NCBI RefSeq assembly: GCF_007859675.1
Contig: NZ_CP042305.1
Coordinates: 1,860,001-1,924,000 of the forward strand
Source of the DNA: Humibacter ginsenosidimutans
Lineage (GTDB): Bacteria; Actinomycetota; Actinomycetes; Actinomycetales; Microbacteriaceae
Length of the DNA: 64,000 nt
Direction of reading: 5' to 3'
Below the pieces are notes generated by a model. That model ran no database searches and was not told the origin of the DNA. It saw only the letters and a program-made list of their open reading frames with translations. Positions 17,595 to 28,300 of the stretch are shown here, in pieces. The position numbers and the translations under genes are program-made. Positions within the stretch are counted from its first letter, which is position 1; every line of letters begins with the position of its first letter.

Positions 17595-18581
17595 ATGTCG
17601 GCCGAGACCCGGCTCAGAGTTGCCGTGCTGAGCTTCTGGCACGTGCACGCAGACGACTACGCGAAGACCACCGTGCAGCATCCGGACACGGAGCTCGTCG
17701 CGGTCTGGGATGACGACGAGGAGCGAGGCCGGGCGGGCGCAGCACGTTTCGGCGTCGACTTCGAACCCGACCTCGATGCGCTCCTCGCGCGCGACGACAT
17801 CGACGCCGTGACCGTCACGACGTCGACGAAGGATCATCGCGACATCATGGTGAAGGCCGCCAGGGCCGGCAAACACATCTTCACCGAGAAGCTGCTCGCC
17901 CCGACGGTCGCCGAGGCCGAGGAGATCATCGGCACCTGCGACGAGAACGGCGTGAAGCTGATCGTCTCGTTGCCCAGGCTCTATCACGGGTACACCCAGG
18001 TGGTGAAGGAGGTGCTCGCGAGCGGATCGCTCGGCACCGTCAACTACAGCCGAGTGCGACTCTCGCACGACGGTGCGGTGGTGGGCTGGCTTCCCGAGCA
18101 GTTCTACGACGCCGACATCACGTTCGGTCTGGCCCTCGCCGATCTCGGCTGCCATCCCGTCTACCTCACGCAGCTCTTCCTCGGCTCGCGCCCGGCCACG
18201 ATCGCCTCGACCTACACCCACGTCACCGGGCGCGAGGTCGAGGACAACGCCGTCGTCACCGTCACCTACGACGGCGGCGCCATCGGGGTGATCGAGGCGG
18301 GCGTCGTCTCGCCCGACCCGTTCCTGATCGAGATCGGCGGCGCGAGCGGCTGGCTCAGCTATGCGGAGCATGACGAGCACGTGCGCGTCGCGGTCAAGGG
18401 CGAAAAGACCCGGCTGATTCCGGTGCCCGATGATCAGCCGAGCGCGTTCGACCAGTGGGTGGCGCACATCCAGCACGGCACCCGCGCCGACGACAACCTG
18501 GCGCGCGCCGTGGAGCTGACCCGGCTCGTCGTCGCGGCCAACAACGCCGCCATCAGCACGAAGACGGAGGACTACTCATGA
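17595..18581 (+). CDS. Gfo/Idh/MocA family oxidoreductase (atypical dinucleotide site)
   Basis: A 328-residue member of the Gfo/Idh/MocA family, which oxidises or reduces sugars and polyols with NAD(P). The N-terminal Rossmann region begins LRVAVLSFWHVHADDY, lacking the usual GxGxxG. The catalytic-loop motif EKP is replaced by EKLLAP. Both deviations recur in a subgroup seen beside sugar transporters, so activity may be altered rather than lost. GGAG lies seven bases before ATG 17595, whereas the in-frame ATG at 17583 has no ribosome site. The last codons overlap the next gene in ATGA, indicating coupled translation. Confidence 0.87.
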   Translation: MSAETRLRVAVLSFWHVHADDYAKTTVQHPDTELVAVWDDDEERGRAGAARFGVDFEPDLDALLARDDIDAVTVTTSTKDHRDIMVKAARAGKHIFTEKLLAPTVAEAEEIIGTCDENGVKLIVSLPRLYHGYTQVVKEVLASGSLGTVNYSRVRLSHDGAVVGWLPEQFYDADITFGLALADLGCHPVYLTQLFLGSRPATIASTYTHVTGREVEDNAVVTVTYDGGAIGVIEAGVVSPDPFLIEIGGASGWLSYAEHDEHVRVAVKGEKTRLIPVPDDQPSAFDQWVAHIQHGTRADDNLARAVELTRLVVAANNAAISTKTEDYS

Positions 18582-19579
18582 TCAAGGTCGGACTGATCGG
18601 CGGCGGCGGCATCGCCAGCGCGCACATCCGCGGCTACGACGCGCATCGGGACTCCATCAGAGTCGTCGCCGTGGCGGATGCCTTCGAGGAGACCGCGAAG
18701 CGTCGCGCAGACGAGCTCGACGCGACGGCGTACACCGACTACCGCGACATGATCCACACGGAAGAGCTCGACGCCGTCGACATCTGCCTCCCGCACCATC
18801 TGCACGCCGATGCGATCGTCGCCGCGGCGGAGGCGGGACTGAATGTGCTGTGCGAGAAGCCGCTCTGCCTCACGCCGGACGAAGCACGCAGGGTCAACGA
18901 CGCCGTCGCCGCGAGCGGCGTGACGCTGATGAGCGCCCACAATCAGCTCTTCATGCCCGCCGTCGCGAAGGCCAAGGAAATACTGGAGGCCGGCACGATC
19001 GGCACCGTGTACGAGGTGCGCACCACGGACTCGTTCTACAACGACTTCGACCCGGCCAACATGGGCTGGCGCGCGCATGCGTCGACCTCAGGCGGCGGGG
19101 AGCTCATCGACACCGGATACCACCCCAGCTACCTGATGCTGCACCTCGCCGGCGCCAAGCCCGTTGAGGCGACGGCGATGCTCTCGACGCATCGACTCAC
19201 CTTCATGGAGGGCGAGGACAGCGCGCAGGTGCTCATCCGCTTCGACAACGGGGTCGTTGGCCAGCTCGTGACGAGCTGGGCCTATCAGCCGGCGACCTCC
19301 ACGGAGCGGTTCTCCGTGGTCGGCGAGCTCGGGTCGCTCACCAGCGACGGCACCACGATCAGCTACCGGCTGCGCGACGGCGGCGAGGAGTCGTTCACCT
19401 TCGACGAGGTCGACACCTTCGCTGCGGAGATCGGATGCTTCGCGCAATGTCTGGAGACCGGGGCCCGACCTCCGCATACCGAGGTGGAGGGCATCCAGGT
19501 GCTCGGCATGCTGCTCGCCGCCTACGAGAGCGCGCGGGAGAAGGTCATCGCACCTGTTCTCGACGTCATCGACGGCTGA
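18578..19579 (+). CDS. Gfo/Idh/MocA family oxidoreductase
   Basis: A 333-residue oxidoreductase with a canonical NAD(P)-binding start, VGLIGGGGIASAHIRGY, and the catalytic Lys in CEKPLCL (about 93-99). His in TGYHPSYLMLH is in the usual substrate-site position. Together with its upstream partner it probably converts a sugar or sugar acid derived from the transported mannoside. The start ATG overlaps the upstream stop by four bases. A GC-rich hairpin (CGGCCGG at 19583-19589 with CCGGCCG at 19601-19607) follows the stop and may end the transcript. Confidence 0.9.
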   Translation: MIKVGLIGGGGIASAHIRGYDAHRDSIRVVAVADAFEETAKRRADELDATAYTDYRDMIHTEELDAVDICLPHHLHADAIVAAAEAGLNVLCEKPLCLTPDEARRVNDAVAASGVTLMSAHNQLFMPAVAKAKEILEAGTIGTVYEVRTTDSFYNDFDPANMGWRAHASTSGGGELIDTGYHPSYLMLHLAGAKPVEATAMLSTHRLTFMEGEDSAQVLIRFDNGVVGQLVTSWAYQPATSTERFSVVGELGSLTSDGTTISYRLRDGGEESFTFDEVDTFAAEIGCFAQCLETGARPPHTEVEGIQVLGMLLAAYESAREKVIAPVLDVIDG

Positions 19580-19582
19580 ATC

Positions 19583-19607
19583 CGGCCGGCGCATTCGGGC
19601 CCGGCCG
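19583..19607 (+). terminator. Possible terminator hairpin after the oxidoreductase operon
   Basis: CGGCCGG (19583-19589) pairs with CCGGCCG (19601-19607) around an 11-base loop, three bases after the stop codon of the second oxidoreductase. No T-run follows, so termination strength is uncertain. Confidence 0.4.
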
Positions 19608-19679
19608 TCCCGCAGACTCACGTTCGGAGCACGAGCATCCGACCGTGGACGTTGCGGAGCGGCCGAGCCCGCGCCGTCG

Positions 19680-20918
19680 TCAGCGCCCGATGAGGAACGC
19701 CTGCGGACGAGGCGACAGGATGTCGTCGAGCACGAGACAAGCGGCGCCGATGGCCGCGACATCCTCGCCTATGGTCGACTCGGAGAACGTGACCTCGTGG
19801 GGCAGGCGGTACAGGGGCGACCCCATCACCAGGTCGGGGACGCGACCGAGCACGGCTTCGCTGAGCGGCGCGAAGTAGGGGCCGCCGAACACGACGTGGT
19901 CGACGTCGAGCAGATTCACCAGGATCAGCATGGCGCGCGCGATCTCGGTGACCGCGGCATCCACGAAGCGCGCCACGCGTGGATCGTCGTCCGAGCGCAG
20001 CATCTGCGCGTAGGCGGCGGCGACCTCCGCGATCGTCATGGTGGCGGCATCCCCCTCGACGACGCCGTCTTCGATCGCATGGTCGACCATGAGGCGCGGC
20101 GACAGCGCCCAGCCCAGTCGCCCGCGGCTGGTGCTGTCCTCGCCCTCGACCTCCGACGAGATGTCGCCGACGATGATGCTGCCGACATCACCGGCGTTGT
20201 TGGAGAATCCGCGCAGCACCTCCCCGCCGGAGATGACGCCGAGGCCGATGCCGGTGCCGCAGTACATGAACGCCGTGTCGGTGCGCTCGCCCGCCGTGTC
20301 CATCCACAGCTCGGCGATGACGGCCGCCGTGACGTCTTTCTCCAGGATCACCGGCAGTCCGAGGGCTGCCGCGAGCTCGTCACGAACGGGAACGTCGTGC
20401 CACCCGGTCAGCAGGGGCGGATTGAGCACCACGCCGGTCGCCGTGTCGATCGGTCCGGGAGCCGCGATGCCGACGCCCATGATCCGCTCGGCGTCGACTC
20501 CCGATCGCGTGACCAGTTCGGACACCGCCCGCGCGATCCGCGCCACGGTGCGCGAGGCGCGTGCCTCCGGCGTCGTCTTCAGCGTGCGGTGGGCGACGAC
20601 CTCTCCTGCGAGGTTCAACAGCACGAGAGTGATCACCGACGGGTCGAGGTGCACCCCGACGGCGAATCGTCCGCCGGGCTCCAGCCGCAGGATCGTGCGC
20701 GGTTTGCCGACACCGTTGCCGCGGGTGCCCGCCTCCATGACGAGCCCGTCGTGGATGAGCCTGCGCACGATGTTCGTCACGGTCTGCGCCGACAGCCCGG
20801 TGCTCGTGGCGACCTCGATGCGACTGACGCCCTCTGTGGCACGTCGGACCGCGTCGAGGATCACCGCCTGGTTGTAGCCCCCGACGGCAGGAAGATTGCT
20901 TCCCGCACGCATCGTCAT
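19680..20918 (-). CDS. ROK family transcriptional regulator lacking the zinc-binding cysteines
   Basis: A 412-residue regulator with an N-terminal winged helix (ATSTGLSAQTVTNIVRRLIH, about 37-56) and a C-terminal ROK sugar-kinase-like fold. The ATP/sugar-fold segments VGIAAPGPID and YCGTGIGLGVISGGEV are present. The usual GExGH and CxCGxxGC zinc motif are replaced by NNAGDVGSI and a Ser/Arg-rich stretch, so zinc is probably not bound. ATGs at 20918 and 20912 are both possible. It is convergent with the oxidoreductase pair and divergent from a lipoprotein gene. It is the best candidate regulator of the divergent mannoside locus. Confidence 0.88.
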   Translation of the reverse strand: MTMRAGSNLPAVGGYNQAVILDAVRRATEGVSRIEVATSTGLSAQTVTNIVRRLIHDGLVMEAGTRGNGVGKPRTILRLEPGGRFAVGVHLDPSVITLVLLNLAGEVVAHRTLKTTPEARASRTVARIARAVSELVTRSGVDAERIMGVGIAAPGPIDTATGVVLNPPLLTGWHDVPVRDELAAALGLPVILEKDVTAAVIAELWMDTAGERTDTAFMYCGTGIGLGVISGGEVLRGFSNNAGDVGSIIVGDISSEVEGEDSTSRGRLGWALSPRLMVDHAIEDGVVEGDAATMTIAEVAAAYAQMLRSDDDPRVARFVDAAVTEIARAMLILVNLLDVDHVVFGGPYFAPLSEAVLGRVPDLVMGSPLYRLPHEVTFSESTIGEDVAAIGAACLVLDDILSPRPQAFLIGR

Positions 20919-21179
20919 CCCGTCATACCCGTGCCACGCCGGCCGGCGCGTCTGTCGAGACTATCGCCAGAGCGACGCGGCGACGGCGAAGACTCCCGGC
21001 TTCTCGCGATCTCGACGAGATCGCCTGAGCCCTCAGCGGGCAGGGGGCGAGCGGCGAACTTTCACGTTTTCGTCGCTCGGTGCATCCACAGTCGGTGCAC
21101 GGTGTACCGATAGGGTGTTCTGGGCCCGAAGGCGGGCGCCAGAATCCGCCGGGTGGTCCGGTGGGGGGGAAAGGACACA

Positions 21180-21605
21180 GTGAACACTCGACGCCGTATC
21201 GCAACCATCGCCATCGCCGCGGTTCTCGCCACGGGCGCCCTCAGCGGCTGCAGCGCAGCAGCGGGACTCAGCAAGGCGGCAGGATGCGCCGCGCTGGCGA
21301 AGGCGGGCAACACCCTTGAGAGCTCGGCCTCCTCCGCCGTCTCCAACGCGACGAGCGACCCGAAGGCCGCCGCCGAGAAGCTGGACAAGGCCGCAGACAC
21401 GTTCGACGCCGCCGTCAAGAAGATCGGCGACCCGGGCGTGAAGGCCAAGGCGGAGGGCATGTCGACCGCCTACAAGAAGTTCACGACCGACTTCAAGGCC
21501 TACGCGAACGACCCGCAGACCGCCGACGCGAGCGCCATCACCGACGACGCCACAGCACTGCAGAACGCCGCGGATGCCGTGGCGAAGGTCTGCGGCGGCA
21601 AGTAG
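21180..21605 (+). CDS. Small secreted lipoprotein of unknown function
   Basis: A 141-residue protein I do not recognise. It starts at GTG 21180, five bases after GAAAGGA. An Arg-rich N-terminus (NTRRR), hydrophobic core and lipobox LSGC (Cys24) mark it as a lipoprotein. The mature part is Ala/Lys-rich and helical, with repeated AAxKLDKAADTFDAAVKKIGD-like heptads, suggesting a small coiled-coil or four-helix domain. Another Cys (near 33) and a C-terminal Cys (KVCGGK) could form a disulphide. It has its own strong terminator and no obvious partner. Confidence 0.75.
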   Translation: MNTRRRIATIAIAAVLATGALSGCSAAAGLSKAAGCAALAKAGNTLESSASSAVSNATSDPKAAAEKLDKAADTFDAAVKKIGDPGVKAKAEGMSTAYKKFTTDFKAYANDPQTADASAITDDATALQNAADAVAKVCGGK

Positions 21606-21653
21606 CAGACGGTCGGACTCCACACGGTGACGCCCGACTGACACGCAGCCGCC

Positions 21654-21684
21654 GATGGCCCCCGCGCACCGCGCGGGGGCCATC
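21654..21684 (+). terminator. Strong hairpin terminator after the small lipoprotein
   Basis: GATGGCCCCCGCGC (21654-21667) and its exact complement (21671-21684) form a 14-bp stem with a 3-base loop, followed shortly by a TTT run. This is the most terminator-like structure in the window. Confidence 0.75.
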
Positions 21685-21735
21685 GCGCGTTTCGGTCACG
21701 GCCGCCCGTCGGGTATCGTCGAAGCGAGACAATTT

Positions 21736-21751
21736 ATCTTGACGTCAAGAT
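21736..21751. promoter_or_regulatory. 16-bp perfect palindrome ATCTTGACGTCAAGAT before isocitrate dehydrogenase
   Basis: The palindrome ATCTTGACGTCAAGAT lies 42 bases before the isocitrate dehydrogenase ATG, flanked by AT-rich sequence (AATTT before, TATTT after) in otherwise GC-rich DNA. TTGA..TCAA half-sites suit a dimeric winged-helix regulator such as a MarR-type protein. TTGACG inside it could also serve as a -35 element. No regulator gene is adjacent. Confidence 0.55.
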
Positions 21752-21793
21752 TATTTCCCGCCGATTTCCGCCGATAGGAGCGTGCAGAGCGCG

Positions 21794-23995
21794 ATGGCCA
21801 AGATCATCTACACCCACACAGACGAGGCGCCGCTGCTGGCGACCTATTCCTTCCTTCCGATCGTCTCCGCGTACGCGAAGAAGGCGGGCGTCGAGTTCGA
21901 GACCCGCGACATCTCGGTGGCCGGTCGCATCCTCGCGCAGTTCGACCTCGCGGACGACGCTCTGGCGGAGCTCGGCGAGCTGACGGAGTCGCCGGCCGCC
22001 AACATCGTCAAGCTGCCGAACATCTCCGCCTCCATCCCGCAGCTGAAGGCCGCGATCAAGGAGCTGCAGGAGAAGGGCTACGACGTTCCCGACTACCCCG
22101 ACTCCCCCGCGACCGAAGAAGAGGCGGAGATCAGGGCCAAGTACTTCAAGGTGATCGGATCCGTCGTCAACCCGGTTCTCCGTCAGGGCAACTCCGACCG
22201 TCGCGCGCCCCAATCGGTGAAGGCGTACGCCAAGAAGCACCCGCACACCAACAAGCCGTTCGGCGAGGGCTCCAAGACGCGGGTCGCCACCATGGGCGAG
22301 CACGACTTCAAGAGCAACGAGAAGTCGGTGACCATGGCGGCCGACGACACGCTCACGATCGTGCTGGAGACCGCCGACCGCGAGCAGAACGTGCTGCTCG
22401 AGGCGCTGCCGGTGCTGGAGGGCGAGATCGTCGACGCGACGGTGCTGTCGGCATCCCACCTCGACGCGTTCCTGGCGAACGCCCTCGCCACGGCGAAGGC
22501 CGACGACGTGCTGTTCTCCGCCCACCTCAAGGCGACCATGATGAAGGTCTCCGACCCGATCATCTTCGGCCACGTGGTGCGTGCCTACTTCAAGGACGTC
22601 TTCGAGCAGTACGGCGCTGAGCTCGCCGCCGCCGGCCTCAAGGCGAACGACGGCCTCGGCGCGATCCTCGCCGGCCTGGATGCCCTCCCGAACGGCGCCG
22701 AGATCCGCGAGGCGATCGATGCGGCCCTGGCCGCCGGCCCCCGCCTCTCGTACGTCAACTCCGACAAGGGCATCACGAACCTGCACGTGCCCTCCGACGT
22801 CATCATCGACGCGTCGATGCCCGCGCTCATCCGCAACGGCGGCAAGCTGTGGGACGGCGAGGGCCTCGAGGACGACACGCTCGCGGTCATCCCCGACTCG
22901 TCGTACGCCGGCGTCTACGCCACCGTGATCGAGGACGTGAAGAAGAACGGCCCGCTGAACCCCGCCACGATCGGTTCTGTGGCCAATGTGGGCCTCATGG
23001 CGCAGGCCGCCGAAGAGTACGGCTCGCACAACAAGACGTTCGAGATCCCGGTCGCGGGCACCGTCAAGGTGCTGAACAGGGCCGGCGACGTGCTGCTGTC
23101 GCACGAGGCGGAGCCCGGCGACATCTGGCGCGCATGCCAGACCAAGGACATCCCGGTCCGCGACTGGGTGAAGCTCGCCGTCGCCCGCGCCCGCGCCACG
23201 GGCACCCCCGCCGTGTTCTGGCTCGACGAGACCCGCGGCCACGACGCGCAGATCATCGCCAAGGTGCGCACGTACCTCGCCGACGCCGACCTGGTCGGCG
23301 ACACCACGGGTCTCACCATCGAGGTGCTCGCGCCCGAGTTGGCCACCGAGTACTCGCTGGAGCGCATGCGCAAGGGCGAAGACACCATCTCGGTCACCGG
23401 CAACGTGCTGCGCGACTACAACACCGACCTGTTCCCCATCCTCGAGCTCGGCACCTCGGCCAAGATGCTGTCGGTCGTTCCGCTGATCGCGGGCGGCGGC
23501 CTGTTCGAGACCGGTGCTGGCGGCTCCGCGCCGAAGCACGTGCAGCAGCTGCTGGCCGAGAACTACCTGCGCTGGGACTCGCTCGGCGAGTTCTTCGCGC
23601 TGGTGCCCGCCTTCGAGAAGTACGCCGACTTCGCCGACGACGCAGCGGCGAAGGTGCTCGCCGACGCCCTCGACCGCGCCACGGCGACGTTCCTCGACGA
23701 GGACCGCAGCCCCGGCCGCAAGCTCGGCACGATCGACAACCGCGGATCGCACTTCTACCTCGCCCTGTACTGGGCGCAGGAGCTCGCGAAGCAGACGGAT
23801 GACGCGGCACTGGCGGCAGCGTTCGCCCCGCTCGCCGAGACCCTCACCGCGAACGAGCAGACGATCGTCGACGAGCTGATCGCCGTACAGGGCTCCCCCG
23901 CCGATGTGGGCGGCTACTACCTGCCGGACCCGGCCAAGGCGAGCGCCGTGATGCGCCCCTCGGCCACGTTCAACGAGGCGCTCGCCGCGCTCTGA
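21794..23995 (+). CDS. icd: NADP-dependent isocitrate dehydrogenase, monomeric type
   Basis: A 733-residue enzyme of the monomeric isocitrate dehydrogenase family, converting isocitrate to 2-oxoglutarate with NADP in the TCA cycle. The N-terminus [22 protein letters not shown] is diagnostic. The substrate-binding [14 protein letters not shown] (about 128-141), [13 protein letters not shown] and [16 protein letters not shown] are all intact, and length is normal for the family (about 740). I chose ATG 21794 because the family starts MAKII; AGGAG lies 13 bases upstream. The gene is preceded by a perfect palindrome and is convergent with the esterase. Confidence 0.96.
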   Translation: MAKIIYTHTDEAPLLATYSFLPIVSAYAKKAGVEFETRDISVAGRILAQFDLADDALAELGELTESPAANIVKLPNISASIPQLKAAIKELQEKGYDVPDYPDSPATEEEAEIRAKYFKVIGSVVNPVLRQGNSDRRAPQSVKAYAKKHPHTNKPFGEGSKTRVATMGEHDFKSNEKSVTMAADDTLTIVLETADREQNVLLEALPVLEGEIVDATVLSASHLDAFLANALATAKADDVLFSAHLKATMMKVSDPIIFGHVVRAYFKDVFEQYGAELAAAGLKANDGLGAILAGLDALPNGAEIREAIDAALAAGPRLSYVNSDKGITNLHVPSDVIIDASMPALIRNGGKLWDGEGLEDDTLAVIPDSSYAGVYATVIEDVKKNGPLNPATIGSVANVGLMAQAAEEYGSHNKTFEIPVAGTVKVLNRAGDVLLSHEAEPGDIWRACQTKDIPVRDWVKLAVARARATGTPAVFWLDETRGHDAQIIAKVRTYLADADLVGDTTGLTIEVLAPELATEYSLERMRKGEDTISVTGNVLRDYNTDLFPILELGTSAKMLSVVPLIAGGGLFETGAGGSAPKHVQQLLAENYLRWDSLGEFFALVPAFEKYADFADDAAAKVLADALDRATATFLDEDRSPGRKLGTIDNRGSHFYLALYWAQELAKQTDDAALAAAFAPLAETLTANEQTIVDELIAVQGSPADVGGYYLPDPAKASAVMRPSATFNEALAAL

Positions 23996-24002
23996 TCGAA
24001 CC

Positions 24003-25160
24003 TCACTGCAGCCGTCGGAAGAGCCGCGCTCTTTCCGGCGGCTGCAGTCCTATCCGGGGCATCAGCCATCTCAGCCCCGACGCGATCGCACCGGAAGCCA
24101 TGGCCCAGTCGTGCCGTGCGTGAGGAATCTCCATGGTGGTCACGCTCATCCCCGCCTTCGCGGCCATGGCGCTCACCACGGGCATCGCGGGGCCGTAGAC
24201 GGTGTCCAGCTGCGCCGCCGTGAAGTACGTCTGTTCGCCGGAGTACCGCCCGTGTGCGGCCATCTCCGCACCGGGCTGCGCCGCCTCGTAGGCGGAGAAG
24301 TCTCCACGGAACCCCTTCTGCACCGTCGTGTCGACCGTGCCGAGGGTCGGCCCGAGCTCGCCGGAGACGTCGATGATGTTGCCGAACAGGTTCGGCAGCC
24401 CCGCTCCGAGCTGGATGGCGCACGTTCCGCCCTGCGAGAAGCCGCCGATCGTCCACGCGGACGCCGCGGTCTGCACGGCGAGGTGGGCCCGGATCCAGTT
24501 CGGCACGTCGCGGGTGAGATACGTGCGACTGTTGCCGAGCGGGCCGTCGACGCACATCGGGTTGTTCGTGCCCGTCTCGAGCTGGTCCGGCACGACCACG
24601 ATGGGCGCCAGGCCGCGATTCGTCGACGCGATGGCATCCATCATCGTGCTCAGATGGCCCTGGAGCTCGAGGTCATCCGGCGACGCATCGCGGCTCTGGC
24701 CGGAGAGCAGCACGACCACCGGCAACGCCGGCGGATGCGCGACGAGTGCGGCGGGCGGCAGATAGACCAGAGCGGGTCGCGCGGCGAAGTGCGAGACGGT
24801 GCCGGGTATCTGCTCCTCGAGCAGGACCCCGGTGGACGGTACGTCGGCGGGCGGCGCCCACGACGCGTAGAGCGCGGGATTCGCGGCGACCGACGTGCGA
24901 GTCGCGTGCTGTGTCGCGGGGATGCTCGTGCCGGCGCCTGCGATCGGCGCGGCCGTCGGCGTCGCCGGCTCCGCGATCCCCGCAGCTCGACCGATCGACG
25001 CCAGCACATGCCGTGCTCCGCCGTGATGCTCGACCGTCCAGCCGCCGGCTGCTCCGATGGCGAGGCCGACGACGAACATCGCGATGCTCGCCGTCACGAT
25101 CACTCTCGTGCGAGGCCGCTCAGGGCGCATGTGACGCCCGACGACACTGCGGGCAAGCAT
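24003..25160 (-). CDS. Membrane-anchored esterase, esterase D/antigen 85-like alpha/beta hydrolase
   Basis: A 385-residue protein with a single N-terminal membrane helix (about 20-42) followed by a linker and an alpha/beta-hydrolase domain facing outside. The nucleophile Ser242 is in IGGFSQGGT. A candidate catalytic His lies in IPHARHDW (347 or 350), with an Asp in DVSGELGPTLGT. This pattern fits putative esterases related to mycolyl transferases and esterase D, including surface enzymes acting on wall lipids or polyesters. AGGAGG lies a few bases before ATG 25160, so in-frame codons further upstream are excluded. It is convergent with isocitrate dehydrogenase. Confidence 0.85.
   Translation of the reverse strand: MLARSVVGRHMRPERPRTRVIVTASIAMFVVGLAIGAAGGWTVEHHGGARHVLASIGRAAGIAEPATPTAAPIAGAGTSIPATQHATRTSVAANPALYASWAPPADVPSTGVLLEEQIPGTVSHFAARPALVYLPPAALVAHPPALPVVVLLSGQSRDASPDDLELQGHLSTMMDAIASTNRGLAPIVVVPDQLETGTNNPMCVDGPLGNSRTYLTRDVPNWIRAHLAVQTAASAWTIGGFSQGGTCAIQLGAGLPNLFGNIIDVSGELGPTLGTVDTTVQKGFRGDFSAYEAAQPGAEMAAHGRYSGEQTYFTAAQLDTVYGPAMPVVSAMAAKAGMSVTTMEIPHARHDWAMASGAIASGLRWLMPRIGLQPPERARLFRRLQ
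24005..24048. terminator. Bidirectional hairpin at convergent gene ends
   Basis: ACTGCAGCCG (24005-24014) pairs with CGGCTGCAGT (24039-24048), and an inner GGAAGAGC pairs with GCTCTTTCC through a one-base bulge. The structure overlaps the last codons of the esterase and follows the isocitrate dehydrogenase stop by nine bases, so it may terminate both transcripts. Confidence 0.6.
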
Positions 25161-25284
25161 CCGCGCTCCTCCTCGTCCCTGGTGCCGGCACACCACGCCC
25201 CGGCCCTCCGAGGCTATCGACGGAGACCTGCGTTCCCGCCGTGTCGACTTCGTGCCTTCTGAGGCGTCGCACAGCTTGCGGAAA

Positions 25285-25315
25285 GGTCGGCGTCGCGACA
25301 GCAGCGACGCCGACC
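25285..25315 (-). terminator. Hairpin terminator of the LamG/EEP gene
   Basis: GGTCGGCGTCGC (25285-25296) and its exact complement (25304-25315) form a 12-bp stem with a 7-base loop, 16 bases beyond the stop of the LamG/EEP surface-protein gene on its strand. Confidence 0.65.
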
Positions 25316-25330
25316 CGCTCCGCCGGCCGG

Positions 25331-28300
25331 TCAGTCGGCGCGGCGGGCGCGCACGAGCATCCTGGCCCCGACCAGACCCGTTCCGATCAGGAGCGCGACG
25401 CCTCCGACGAGCAGCGCGAGCCAGACGTCGGACCCGGTCGTGGCGAGCCCGGATGCCGCGTCCTGCGCGACAGGGACGTTCGCCGCGCCGCTCGGCTGAG
25501 GCACCGGTGTCGTGGCGCCCGTGCCGCCGCCGGCACCGGGCGTGGTCGTGCCGCCCCCGTCCGTACCGCCCGGGGTGTCGGTGCTGCCGCCCGAACCGCC
25601 GTCGTCAGACGAGGCGGCCAGGCCGAACGTGGTCACCACCGCGCGGTGGTCGCTCGTCCAGGCCTGCGTGACGACGGCCTTCGCCGACGGCCACCCGGCC
25701 ACGAGAGTGTTGGAGCCGAGCACCTTCAGCTGTGCGCCTGCGTAGTCGACGTAGTCGACGCGCTCCTGAGAGTCGGAACCCGCCGCTTGCGCAGCGCGGG
25801 CGCCGGACGCCGCAGAGTCCGTCGAGCCATACAGCGGCCACGTCGCGCCCGCGTCGGTCACCGGGTCGGCGTGCGCGACGCGATAGGAGTCCTTCAGCCC
25901 TGTGGAGGCGAAGAGTGCCGGTACGGGCCAGGCCACGGCCCCCGCGTCGCAGTGCGACGACGACGTCGCGGCCGTCCAGTCGGCGCCCGACGGCGACTGG
26001 AGGTCGCCGAGCACGACGACGGGCACGTCTCCCGCGTGCTTCACGTCGTCCTTCAGCTCGGAGACCACGGCCTGTGCCTGCGCGTAGCGCGTCGTCGCCT
26101 TCTCCGCGTCGATGGCGGCGAATGCCGTCCCGCCCGCGCTGCAGACGGCATCCGGCCCGTAGGCTCCGCCGTCGAGCCCCACGCTCCACACCCGCACGTC
26201 GGTGCCGAGCACGTGAGCCGTGACCGCCGTGGCAGGCGCCGCGTCGGAACCGGTCACCGCGTCGGCGACCGACAACGGGTAGGCCGAGACGATGCCGACC
26301 CCGGATGCTCCCTCGTAGCCGTACCAGCCGAGGGCAGCGGCGAGCTGGGTCGCGACCTGACCGCCGTCGGACTGCACGCCGATGACGTCGAGGCCGTCGG
26401 CTGCGATCACCGCCAGGTCTTTCAACGTCGCATCGCTGGTGTGCGAGCCCGCGTCCCAGAGATTCCAGGTGGTCGTCGCGAGCTGCGCTGCATCCCTCGC
26501 ACCGATCACCGGCACCTCCACGGTGATGGTCGAGGTGGTCGTGCCGTCCGTCGCCTTCACCTGGATCGTCCCAGGGTTCTGCTGTGCCGCGCTCGGGGCC
26601 GTTCCGCTCACGACCCCGTCGGCGCTGACGTCGAGCCACTCATCGCCGGACACCTTCGAGAATGTCGCGGCTCCCCCGTTGAAGAGCGCCTTCAGCGGCT
26701 GGGCGACGGTGCCGCCGGCTCGCACCTGCGGGGCTCGGAACGTGTCGGAGACGAAGCCCTTCTGCACGCTCGAGCCGTCGACCACGACGGTGGGCGGAGG
26801 CGCCGTCGCCGAGTAGTCGTTCTGCACCTGGGCGGCGCTGATCGCCTGGTCGTAGAAGTCGAAGTCGTCGATGTCGGCGTTGACGAAGCCGTCGACGGTG
26901 TCGGTCGTCGAGCCGTCGGAGCCGATGCGGAACGGATAGCCGCTGGTCAGGGTGAACGCGCTCGTGAGCGCCGTGCTCTTCGCGCTCTGCTGCCCGTCGA
27001 GGTAGGTGGTCATCGTGCCCGCCGACCTGTCGACCACCACGGCCAGCTGATGCCAGCTGCCGATCACGGAGTCGGTGCTCACGTTCGGCAGGTAGTTCTG
27101 CGACGTCGACGTGCCGTTCTGGCCGAAGCACGCCCGCAGCACGCCGGGGCTCCCCGACGTGTTGTAGAGCGTCGTGCCCTTGTCGTAGCAGTGCGTGAAG
27201 TCCTGGTTGGAGACGATCGGGGAGTCGGAGCTCGACGACGCCTCCTTGAGCCAGAACGTGTAGGAGAAGTCGGCCGACCCGTCGGTGCGTCCCGCGATGA
27301 GCGGCAGCGTGATGTGGTTCACGCCCTGCTTCGATCCGTCGGGCGAGTTCACGTAGGCGGACTTGCCTGACACGCCCGTTGCGTACGAGGGCGTTCCCGA
27401 CCAGGTTGCGTTGTAGCCGCTGCCCGAGTCGTCGACGACCGTCGAACCGGAATCGTTCTCGAAGTCGTAGGAGATGATCGGGGCGACGGTGTCGCCCGCA
27501 GCCCGCATGCGGTTCCAGACCGCGTACAGGGTGACCGTGCCTCCGTCGGTCGAGGTGAGGTCCTTCACGCTCTGTCCGTCGGTGAAGGCGATCGGGCCGC
27601 TCGGGCTCGTCGCCCAGCCGCCGAAGCCGTAGCCCGCGCGCGTGAAGCCGTTCGCCGTGAGCCCGGCGGCGAGGCCCGTCGTCAGCTTCTCGGTCGCGGT
27701 CGCACCGCCCGTCGCCCCGTTGCCGTCGAAGACGACGTTGTACGAGGCCCCCGTCGCAGGCTTGGTCGCGGCGTAGTCGGCCGCGATCTGGGATGCCGTG
27801 ATCGGCGCGTCGTAGAAGTTCACGTCGTCGAACAGCGCGTCGACCGAACCGTCGCCGGTGTCGGTGAGGCTGCCCTCCGAACCGAGGGTGAAGGCGTATT
27901 TGGCCAGCGCGGACGACGCGCCGATCGAGCTCGACGTGTCGACGGCCGTGCCGTCCTCGTACGTGGTGACCGTGCCTGCGCCGCGATCGACGACGGCCGC
28001 CAGATAGTGCCACGCTCCGTTGGTCGGTCCGGTCGTCGCGGCGAGGTACTCCTTCGTTCCACCGGGGGTCAGTCCCCAGCACGCCTTCAGCGTGGAGTTG
28101 CTCGCCGAGGTGTTGTAGTAGCTGAACCCCGGGTTGTTGCACGAGGCCGTGTTCGCGCTCGCGAACACGGCGGCATCGCTGCTGGTGGAGTTCTGGAAGT
28201 ACCAGAACTCGAACGAGAAACTGCCACTGCCATCCGTCGTGCCCGCGACCAGCGGCAGCTGGATGACGTTCTTGTTGCCGCTCACGTGGGCGGCGTTGCC

